Assembly: GCA_965603115.1 (NCBI GenBank)
Contig: CBFDBT010000086.1
Span: forward strand, 1 to 10,725
Source of the DNA: CBFDBT01 sp965603115
GTDB taxonomy: Bacteria > Pseudomonadota > Alphaproteobacteria > Sphingomonadales > Kordiimonadaceae
DNA: 10,725 nucleotides
Direction of reading: 5' to 3'
Below are positions 1 through 6,218 of the stretch, in pieces. How positions within the stretch are numbered: the first letter of the stretch is position 1; each line of letters opens with the position of its first letter. Under the pieces are notes generated by a model. The model was given only the letters and a program-made list of their open reading frames with translations, was not told where the DNA came from and searched no databases. The translations under genes were made by a program, and so were the position numbers.

Positions 1-38
1 CAAACTTAAAAATTAGAAAAATTATATTGGATAATACA

Positions 39-923
39 ATGCCAAAACCTACAGTTATTGACGAAATTCAAACACAAAAACTTGTTCTGCAAACCACTTG
101 TGTGGGCGGCAGAGGCATAGTGTCTGCAGTTTCTAAGTTTCTTGCCGAGCGCGACTGCTATATTAATGAGCTCTCACAATTTGATGATCGTGAGAGTAAA
201 AATCTCTTTATGAGAGTGGCTTTTGAAATTGAAAACAGCAACTTTACTAAAGAAAAAATTATCGCGGATTTTCCAGAGATTGCGGACAAGTTCGGTATGA
301 CGTGGGAAATCCATAGTGCCACAGCCCCAACGCGCACCCTGATTATGGTGAGTAAGTTCGACCATTGCTTGGTTGACCTACTATATCGTCATCAAAAAGG
401 TGAGCTTAACGTAGATATAACAGCCATTGTCTCAAATCATAAAGATTTACGCCCCATGATCGAGCGTGAAGGTATTCGTTTCATTCATTTGCCCATGACC
501 AAAGACACTAAAGTTGCGCAAGAGCAGGCTTTGAGGGACATAATCAAGGAGACCAAGACCGAGCTTGTTGTTCTTGCCCGTTATATGCAAATTCTTACCA
601 ACGAATTATGTGGTGAACTTAAAGGCCGAGCTATCAATATTCACCATTCTTTCTTGCCCGGCTTCAAAGGCGCCCTGCCATACCATCAAGCATTTGAACG
701 GGGCGTGAAATTAATCGGCGCCACCGCGCATTATGTCACAGCTGACCTTGACGAGGGCCCTATTATTGAACAGGCAGTGCAGCCTGTTGACCATAGTTTC
801 AGTCCAAAAATGTTGGTGTCCGTTGGGCGAGATACGGAAACTGTTGCTCTTGCGCGTGCAGTGAAGCTGCATACAGAGCACCGTGTTTTCCTAGACGGTA
901 ATAAAACTGTCGTCTTCAAATAA
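39..923 (+). CDS. purU: Formyltetrahydrofolate deformylase (PurU)
   Basis: Hydrolyses 10-formyl-THF to formate and THF in the cytoplasm. An N-terminal ACT-like domain (about residues 10-85) is followed by a formyltransferase-fold hydrolase domain (about 98-294). The active-site segment INIHHSFLPGFKG gives Asn200 and His202, and LDEGPII gives Asp238; these match the Asn/His/Asp triad of the GART/PurU fold. The upstream LARYMQIL segment is also typical of PurU. At 294 residues it is slightly longer than usual. I start at ATG 39; an in-frame TTG at 27 would add four residues, and neither start has a strong ribosome binding site. The ACT domain reads CVGGRG where PurU usually has a C-P-D-x-x-G type motif, so its regulatory ligand response may differ. 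The gene converges on a GcvT-like gene and lies near formate dehydrogenase genes, which fits C1 dissimilation rather than only purine formate supply (inference). Confidence 0.93.
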   Translation: MPKPTVIDEIQTQKLVLQTTCVGGRGIVSAVSKFLAERDCYINELSQFDDRESKNLFMRVAFEIENSNFTKEKIIADFPEIADKFGMTWEIHSATAPTRTLIMVSKFDHCLVDLLYRHQKGELNVDITAIVSNHKDLRPMIEREGIRFIHLPMTKDTKVAQEQALRDIIKETKTELVVLARYMQILTNELCGELKGRAINIHHSFLPGFKGALPYHQAFERGVKLIGATAHYVTADLDEGPIIEQAVQPVDHSFSPKMLVSVGRDTETVALARAVKLHTEHRVFLDGNKTVVFK

Positions 924-932
924 GACGACAGT
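906..932. terminator. Bidirectional hairpin terminator between convergent genes
   Basis: A perfect 11-bp inverted repeat, ACTGTCGTCTT (906-916) and AAGACGACAGT (922-932), surrounds a 5-base loop (caaat). The left arm and loop lie in the last codons of purU, and the stop codon (921-923) spans the loop/right-arm junction. On the minus strand the hairpin is followed by a T-rich run (TTTATTA), so it looks best as the terminator of the large minus-strand block. On the plus strand the following bases are AT-rich but not a clean T tract. It probably serves both directions. Confidence 0.75.
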
Positions 933-940
933 ACTAATTC

Positions 941-2137
941 TTAAAATTTACCCGGTGGCGTTATTGATCGCCGGGGATCAGTCCAAAAAGGCTTTTCTGA
1001 GATGGAGCACTGCACCCAAGCCAGCGCCCACTCAAGTTCTTTTTGGTAGTAAATCTCGGCCCAAATATTTTTTGGCTCTTTGCCATTGATATATTCAATG
1101 TCGGCCATAGCAACGTTTGATTTAAGAATAGGCGACCAGACAGCTGTCTTGATAGAGCCGATATTTTTACCCTTTTTACCTTCAAATAAAAAGCTACCCG
1201 TCGGCAGTTTATTGCCTTCAATAGCAAGCTTTACCAATCGCCTTTTGATAGGACTGGCCTTTTCTTTCATGAGCGCGCGTTTGCCTGTAAAATTGGGTTT
1301 ATCAAAGCTTACCGCCCAGCCAAGACCAAGTTCAAAAGGCGAACGGTCACGTCCAGTCCTGATTGTGGTTTCCGTGGTGTTAAAATCATCCCCAGGCATG
1401 ATAAAGCCTGCTTCAACACGCACCATCTCTAGTGCCTCAAGCCCGATAGCCCGCACATCATAAAGTCCGCGCTCTTTAACACCAAAAATAGCGTCCCACA
1501 GAGCTATGGCATTCTTTGGATCAGTCCAAACCTCATAGCCCAAGTCACCCGTAAAGCCGGTGCGAGATACCATCAGGTCGAAACCCTTCAGCTTGACATT
1601 AATAATACCAAATGGCTTGAGGGTATCAAGACCTTCAACACCCGCTGCAGTAAGCACTGAACAGGATGTAGGGCCTTGCACAGAAAGGGCTGCTATATCA
1701 TGGGTTTCATGTGTAATTGTCACATCCATACCCAGTGCAGATATCATTAACCAGTCAAGTTGGTGGTGCTGTGCACAAAGGCGGAAGCCATCATCACCAA
1801 GATGAAAAATAGTTCCATCATCTATCACTCTACCATCATCATTACACCACACCACATAGGTCACACGACCGGGCTTGAGCTTTGAGATATCTCTTGTCAC
1901 AAGGCGATTTAAAAACTTGACCGCATCAGGGCCTGTGATCCGGTACTTCTCCATTGGAGTCATATCCATCACGCTGCAACCACTGCGAATAGCAAAATAT
2001 TCAGAGGCTAAAGTATCGTATATGCGTGCAGTTTGATATCCGTTCCACCCTGACCAATTTTGAACCAGACTGCATTCGTTTGTACGTGAGAAAAAGGGAG
2101 ATTGCTGAAGAACCTGATTGGGATTAATCTTGCTCAT
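941..2137 (-). CDS. GcvT-like aminomethyltransferase family protein
   Basis: A stand-alone folate-binding protein of the GcvT family (398 residues). The family moves one-carbon units from amine donors to THF, usually yielding 5,10-methylene-THF. The GcvT core starts near residue 45 (SVMDMTPMEKYRITGPDA, a typical opening). It includes the GRVIDDG segment at 102-108, which aligns with the conserved Asp region of T-proteins; SRTGFTGDLGYEVW at 191-204; and an MVRVEAGF...GDDF block at 238-252. The C-terminal barrel domain follows (about 280-375), then a Pro/Arg-rich tail. The start ATG has GAGAGGG upstream (2146-2152), inside the end of the preceding oxidoreductase gene, with only 2 bases between the genes, so the two are co-transcribed. 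It is not a glycine-cleavage T-protein by context, because no gcvH or gcvP is nearby. It could belong to the broad DMGO/sarcosine/DmdA/LigM relatives, but the retained IDD segment fits methylene-THF chemistry better than methyl transfer (inference). Substrate unknown. Confidence 0.85.
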   Translation of the reverse strand: MSKINPNQVLQQSPFFSRTNECSLVQNWSGWNGYQTARIYDTLASEYFAIRSGCSVMDMTPMEKYRITGPDAVKFLNRLVTRDISKLKPGRVTYVVWCNDDGRVIDDGTIFHLGDDGFRLCAQHHQLDWLMISALGMDVTITHETHDIAALSVQGPTSCSVLTAAGVEGLDTLKPFGIINVKLKGFDLMVSRTGFTGDLGYEVWTDPKNAIALWDAIFGVKERGLYDVRAIGLEALEMVRVEAGFIMPGDDFNTTETTIRTGRDRSPFELGLGWAVSFDKPNFTGKRALMKEKASPIKRRLVKLAIEGNKLPTGSFLFEGKKGKNIGSIKTAVWSPILKSNVAMADIEYINGKEPKNIWAEIYYQKELEWALAWVQCSISEKPFWTDPRRSITPPGKF

Positions 2138-2139
2138 AA

Positions 2140-3699
2140 CTACCGCCCTCTCTTCATAGATACAATTCGCTTTGCAGCATTATGACCGGGAATACCCGTG
2201 ATACCGCCACCTGGATGCGCGGCCGCACCGCAAAGGAACAAGCCTTCTATCGGCGTATCATACTGGGCTGTGCCATGAATAGGTCGCATCATAAACGATT
2301 GGTCGATGGACATCTCACCGTGATGCCAGTGGCCGCCAGTTACATTATATTCGCGCTCGATATCAACAGGTGTCAGCAACTCGCTGGCAACAATTTGTGC
2401 TGCAAATCCCGGAGCATACTCTTCAATGAGAGCGGCAACTTTTTTCTCAAAAGCTTTGCCAGCTTTGTCCCAGCCTTTTTTAAGTGCATAGGGCGCAAAG
2501 CTTGCTGACACTGACATGACATGTTGGCCGTTAGGCGCAAGTGATGGGTCTGCGATGCTTGGGATAGTGATCTCAAGCACGGGTGCCTCAGAATATTCGC
2601 CGTATTTCGCATGATTAAAGGCATGTTCCACATATCGCATATCGGGGGCAATAAGCAGACGTTGCCCTAGCTCAGTTTCTGATAGGCCGTCCACCTTAGG
2701 TAGGCCACTTAATGCAAAATGAAGTTTCGCCACATTGCCATTGGTGCGCGTGGTGTGAATACGCTTGGCAAACATTGCGTCTAATTCTGTCGTGCCAACA
2801 AGATCAAGAAATGTGGTTTTCGCATCCGCATTCGAGATGATGATATCGGCTGTAAGCTCTTCGCCCGACGTCAATTGAGCGCCAGTAGCCTTGCCATCTG
2901 TGACAAGAATTTTTTGAACCGCTGCACTTGTTTTGATGGTAACACCCGCATCTTTTGCGGCAGTTGCAAGCACATCTGTCACTTCGCCCATGCCACCAGT
3001 TGGCAGGCTTTGTGGTCCATATGTCTCACCTCTAATGTGATTGAGATATGTGAGCACCGTGGTGGGTGTGCGCGGTCCCATATGGTGCCCGATAACAGCG
3101 TCAGCAGCGATCGCGCCCTTGAGCTGCTCGTCATCAAAAATCTCGTTCAATACGTCATAAATATTAATGCCGCCTACACGCAGGAATTCACGCATGGATG
3201 CGGTACCAAGACCAAAACGCAGCTTCCAGCCAAGCTTGGCGAGCGTGAATTTGTCTTTTGTGTCCATGTCCTTCAAGCGGGGCGGCTTGTTCATGGTCAA
3301 GGGCTCTAGAGCTTTTGCGTAGTCTCGAAACTCTTTTTTGAAAGCCGCATAGGCCTGAGTATCATCAGACGTTAATTCCGTACCCGAAACCATATCAGTT
3401 TTCAAGGTAAGATGACGGCCACCACGATCAAGCGAGATTGTGTCAATGGCAGCGCCAGACTTTAGACCTGCATTCGTTAGACCTAGGTCTTTGCAAACCT
3501 TGGGGTTGAGGCCATGAAGAACATGGGCGAGCCCAGAGACTTTAAAGCCATCAGAAAAGTTGCGATTGCAAGCTCCGCCACCAACTGTGTCGCGGGCTTC
3601 TAAAATTTGCACATCGTAACCAGCTTTAGCAAGATAGGTCGCGCAAACGAGTCCATTATGCCCACCACCGACTATGATAACGCTTAAAGATTTAGTCAT
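2140..3699 (-). CDS. CrtI/PYROXD2-like FAD-dependent oxidoreductase (second of a pair)
   Basis: A 519-residue flavoprotein. It opens with a Rossmann FAD-binding motif, VGGGHNGL (glycines at 11-13 and 16), followed by an acidic residue ending beta-2 (LEAR) and a VGGGA segment. The C-terminal FAD-contact signature is CGAAAHPGGGITGIPGHNAA, characteristic of the phytoene-desaturase/PYROXD2 group. No signal peptide or membrane segment is seen. I use ATG 3699 although the frame stays open to 3813, because the FAD motif must lie near the N-terminus and GGAGGA (3708-3713) sits 8 bases upstream. The start overlaps the end of the previous oxidoreductase gene by 8 bases (ATGACTAA), so translation is probably coupled. 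It is a diverged paralogue of that gene, sharing GGMG, SNxDAKxTFLD and HPGGG-x-x-G-x-PG-x-NAA blocks. Substrate not recognisable; no crtB or other carotenoid gene is present, so a carotenoid role is unlikely. Confidence 0.87.
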   Translation of the reverse strand: MTKSLSVIIVGGGHNGLVCATYLAKAGYDVQILEARDTVGGGACNRNFSDGFKVSGLAHVLHGLNPKVCKDLGLTNAGLKSGAAIDTISLDRGGRHLTLKTDMVSGTELTSDDTQAYAAFKKEFRDYAKALEPLTMNKPPRLKDMDTKDKFTLAKLGWKLRFGLGTASMREFLRVGGINIYDVLNEIFDDEQLKGAIAADAVIGHHMGPRTPTTVLTYLNHIRGETYGPQSLPTGGMGEVTDVLATAAKDAGVTIKTSAAVQKILVTDGKATGAQLTSGEELTADIIISNADAKTTFLDLVGTTELDAMFAKRIHTTRTNGNVAKLHFALSGLPKVDGLSETELGQRLLIAPDMRYVEHAFNHAKYGEYSEAPVLEITIPSIADPSLAPNGQHVMSVSASFAPYALKKGWDKAGKAFEKKVAALIEEYAPGFAAQIVASELLTPVDIEREYNVTGGHWHHGEMSIDQSFMMRPIHGTAQYDTPIEGLFLCGAAAHPGGGITGIPGHNAAKRIVSMKRGR

Positions 3700-5305
3700 C
3701 ACCAAAGTCCTCCGGCGTTGTGTTTGGTTTTTTAAGATCACGCAAAATTTCGCGGGCTGCATTGGCACCGGGTGCACCCATGACACCGCCGCCGGGATGG
3801 GTACTCGATCCACACATATACATATTTTTCACAGGGCCGCGGTATTGTGCGTAGCCTGGGAAGGGACGATTGAACATCAATTGATCCAACGTTAACTCCC
3901 CTTGGAAAATATTACCTTGGGTGAGGCCAACTTCAGCTTCAATTTCTTTTGGTGTGCGCACTTCAGCGTGCAAAATCAGGTCTTTGAAATTGGGGCTATA
4001 GTCGGCAATCTGGTCAATTACCGTTGCGCCAAAGGCTTGACGCTTTTCCTCGGTCCAGCCACCTTCTACTTCAGGCGGACAATATTGTACAAAGACACTC
4101 ATCATATGCTTGCCAGCCGGAGCAACGGTTGGATCATACTGGCTTGGTATCACCAAATCCACATAAGGGTCAGCAGACCAGCGATCATCTTTCCAATCAT
4201 CGTAAGCGCGCTCTAGGCGCTCCAAGCTATCTGAAAAATGCATATGACCGAGTGTCAACGGTGAACCTTTTTCGAGCGCAGGAAAATCAGGCATGCCATC
4301 AAGGGCGATATTCAGCTTACCTGAAGAACCCCGAATTTTGAAATTCTCAGCCCGGCGCACCACTTCATCCGGAAGATCTTTTTTATTCATTACATCAAGG
4401 AAAGTGCGCTTGGCATCAAGGTTGGATACCACCACTTTGGCATTTATCTCTTCACCAGACGCGAGAACCACGCCCGTTGCTTTGCGGCCCTTAACTTTTA
4501 TTTCATCGACCTCAGCACCTGAGCGTATTTCACCACCATATGACTGGAAGGCTCCAGCAATGGCCTTAGACACAGATCCCATGCCGCCACGGGCAAAGCC
4601 CCATGAGCCAGGGTTACCATCAACGTCACCCATGGCGTGGTGTAGCAATACATATGCAGTTCCCGGCGAATAAACACCAAGGCCCGTACCAATAATACTA
4701 CCGCCAGAGAAATGCGCGAGAATGGCATCCGTTTCGAAATACTCTTCGAGATATTCAGCGATTGACATAGTGAAGAAGCGAATAAACTCGTAAATTTGAC
4801 TTTCACTCAAATTATAAAAAGCCTTCAGCAGTGAAGCAAATTCCATCGCATCCCGCATTTTAAAGGAAGCAGGATCAGGCGGCGTTCTAAGCAAGAAGCC
4901 ACGGATCAAACGACACCATTTCATCAGGTCAGCATCAAAGCGCACCGCTGCATCGGCGTCACGCAGAGAGTGACGGGCAATCTCGCGCCGCCGTACATCA
5001 TGCTGGTGATAATTGCCGTAATAATCGCCATTTTGCTTAAAGGTAACGCCACCTTGTAGTGGCACCACTTCAAGGCCGTGGCGACCAAGATCTAGCGCTT
5101 GATAAATTTCTGGGCGAAAGAGGCTGCAGACATAGGAACAATTGGAATATTTCCAACCTTCATGCAGTTCGCGACTGATGGTTGCCCCACCGATATAATC
5201 ATTCTTTTCAAGTACCAGAACATCAAGGCCGGCTTTTGCTAGAAAAGCCGCATTTGTAAGCCCGTTGTGGCCAGCGCCAATGACAATAGCATCATAATTT
5301 TTCAT
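3692..5305 (-). CDS. CrtI/PYROXD2-like FAD-dependent oxidoreductase (first of a pair)
   Basis: A 537-residue, probably cytoplasmic, flavoprotein. The N-terminus carries the FAD Rossmann motif IGAGHNGL (G10, G12, G15), then VLEKNDYIGGA. The C-terminus carries the family signature STHPGGGVMGAPGANAA (about residues 501-517) and a short acidic tail. The family resembles phytoene desaturase and human PYROXD2; members are mostly of unknown substrate, with amine- or alkane-type C-H or C-N oxidation plausible for the fold. It is the first gene after the 133-bp promoter gap and overlaps the next oxidoreductase gene by 8 bases. The paired genes may encode a heteromer or two consecutive oxidation steps (inference). 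The ATG at 5305 is the first in-frame start before the FAD motif, with a modest GAGAG upstream. Operonic linkage to a GcvT-like gene suggests oxidation of a methylated donor whose C1 unit passes to folate. Confidence 0.87.
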   Translation of the reverse strand: MKNYDAIVIGAGHNGLTNAAFLAKAGLDVLVLEKNDYIGGATISRELHEGWKYSNCSYVCSLFRPEIYQALDLGRHGLEVVPLQGGVTFKQNGDYYGNYHQHDVRRREIARHSLRDADAAVRFDADLMKWCRLIRGFLLRTPPDPASFKMRDAMEFASLLKAFYNLSESQIYEFIRFFTMSIAEYLEEYFETDAILAHFSGGSIIGTGLGVYSPGTAYVLLHHAMGDVDGNPGSWGFARGGMGSVSKAIAGAFQSYGGEIRSGAEVDEIKVKGRKATGVVLASGEEINAKVVVSNLDAKRTFLDVMNKKDLPDEVVRRAENFKIRGSSGKLNIALDGMPDFPALEKGSPLTLGHMHFSDSLERLERAYDDWKDDRWSADPYVDLVIPSQYDPTVAPAGKHMMSVFVQYCPPEVEGGWTEEKRQAFGATVIDQIADYSPNFKDLILHAEVRTPKEIEAEVGLTQGNIFQGELTLDQLMFNRPFPGYAQYRGPVKNMYMCGSSTHPGGGVMGAPGANAAREILRDLKKPNTTPEDFGDD

Positions 5306-5348
5306 GCAGGATAACTCTCAATAGATAAATTCAGACCTTATGCCCATA

Positions 5349-5357
5349 TTTATAGCA
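5349..5357 (-). promoter_or_regulatory. Candidate extended -10 promoter for the oxidoreductase-GcvT operon
   Basis: On the minus strand this reads TGCTATAAA, close to the extended -10 consensus TGnTATAAT. It lies about 43 bases upstream of the first oxidoreductase ATG, giving a short leader of roughly 35 bases. I see no good -35 box 16-18 bases upstream, which would suit an activator-dependent promoter. This is a visual match in AT-rich sequence and is unproven. Confidence 0.35.
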
Positions 5358-5368
5358 TACAAGCTATA
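5351..5368. promoter_or_regulatory. Inverted repeat, possible operator
   Basis: TATAGC (5351-5356) and GCTATA (5363-5368) form a 6-bp inverted repeat with a 6-base spacer. It overlaps the candidate -10 element of the downstream oxidoreductase operon. The position is suitable for a regulator site. AraC-family proteins more often bind direct repeats, so the adjacent regulator is not clearly the ligand. AT-rich composition makes a chance match possible. Confidence 0.3.
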
Positions 5369-5416
5369 TAATGCGCTGATGTCTTCCTTGCGGGACCGAT
5401 AGGAACCTCTACAGAT

Positions 5417-5461
5417 TTAAGGCTGTAAATTTCGCATATTAAGGCTGTAAATTTCGCATAT
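5417..5461. repeat. 22-bp tandem duplication spanning the regulator's stop codon
   Basis: Two perfect copies of a 22-base unit lie head to tail at 5417-5438 and 5439-5460, with one further matching base. On the minus strand the first-encountered copy (5439-5460) encodes the last codons and TAA stop of the AraC-type gene. The second copy lies just after the stop and repeats the same codons and TAA. It looks like a recent slippage or tandem duplication that left the protein intact. Confidence 0.9.
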
Positions 5462-6218
5462 ATTGTGCGGGAGTCATATCTGTCTGTTTTTTGAAAGCAT
5501 TATAAAAACCCGATACGGAATTGAAACCCGCATCAAAGCCCAACTCCAAGATAGACAGATTTAGGTCGTTTGAAGACATTTTTTTGATCACATGGTCCAC
5601 ACGCCGCGTATTAACAAGGTCGTAAAATGTTCGGTCCAGAACATGGTTTATGACGAAGGATATCTGGTTGCGAGTATAACCAAGGTGTTCTGATACTGTT
5701 GCCAGCGTCAACTCTGGCAGTAAATAGGGTTTGTTTTGATCAAGATAATCGGTAAGTTCGCTTGCAAGTTGCTGCATCATATTATCCGTGAGTCCGAGCT
5801 TGGTCATCTTTTCTAGGTGCGTACCTTTTTCCTGAACCGCCACAGACTCTGCATCGGTATCGCGGAAATCATAAAATTCATGAATACTGCATATATTACC
5901 ACTGCGAAAAACGATAAGTTCGACGCCATTCATCGTTACTTTTCGATTGGTGTCATTGGCAACAAAGCTTCTCGTCCAGTAAATGAAGGCCGAGTTTCCT
6001 TCGAGGAAAACGGATTCTTTAAGCTTCAGGTGCTGATCTGATTTGTGGGCAAAAGTGTCACTGAGAAACTGTTTGATATCTGCATAGTCGATCACTTCAC
6101 CGGAGGGCATGTCATGATACTGCATGGCAGGGTCATACATTGACATCAGGCCATCAATATCGGCTTGATCCCAAAATTCTAAATAGCGTGCAACAAGATG
6201 TTCAATAGTATCTGTCAC
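5439..6218 (-). CDS. AraC-family regulator with N-terminal SnoaL/NTF2-like domain
   Basis: A 259-residue predicted transcription factor. Residues 1 to about 125 look like a SnoaL/NTF2-like cone domain (YLEFWDQADIDGLMSMYDP start, VIDYADIKQFL helix, HEFYDFRDTD end), a fold that often binds small hydrophobic ligands. Residues about 150-259 form an AraC-type double helix-turn-helix: LTLATVSEHLGYTRNQIS is the first HTH, and LSILELGFDAGFNSVSGFYNAFKKQTDMTPAQY is the second with the usual family ending. The start is GTG at 6218, placed directly after the fdsA stop with no gap. No good ribosome binding site is visible, so translation is probably coupled to fdsA; a later start at Met25 would break the sensor domain. 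By position it may control the oxidoreductase operon downstream, the fds genes, or both (inference). Confidence 0.85.
   Translation of the reverse strand: MTDTIEHLVARYLEFWDQADIDGLMSMYDPAMQYHDMPSGEVIDYADIKQFLSDTFAHKSDQHLKLKESVFLEGNSAFIYWTRSFVANDTNRKVTMNGVELIVFRSGNICSIHEFYDFRDTDAESVAVQEKGTHLEKMTKLGLTDNMMQQLASELTDYLDQNKPYLLPELTLATVSEHLGYTRNQISFVINHVLDRTFYDLVNTRRVDHVIKKMSSNDLNLSILELGFDAGFNSVSGFYNAFKKQTDMTPAQYMRNLQP

Noticed and set aside
941..2137. Assignment of the GcvT-like protein as DMSP demethylase DmdA
   Set aside because: The sequence motifs do not match DmdA as I know it, and no other DMSP gene (dmdB, dmdC, dmdD) is in the window.
2875..3309. Plus-strand open frame of 144 codons opposite the second oxidoreductase
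   Set aside because: Antisense shadow of a well-supported gene, with a cysteine/histidine-rich unstructured composition and no ribosome binding site that I could identify.
3700..3813. 38-codon N-terminal extension of the second oxidoreductase reading frame
   Set aside because: It would place the FAD Rossmann motif about 48 residues in, lies wholly within the upstream gene, and the internal ATG at 3699 has a strong GGAGGA site.
2140..5305. Carotenoid desaturase (crtI) operon
   Set aside because: Both proteins have the CrtI-like fold signature, but no phytoene synthase or other carotenoid gene is nearby and the neighbours are all C1/folate/formate genes.
5390..5410. Possible hairpin (TTCCT...AGGAA) after the regulator gene
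   Set aside because: Only a 5-bp stem with a 12-base loop and no T tract, so it is not a credible terminator.
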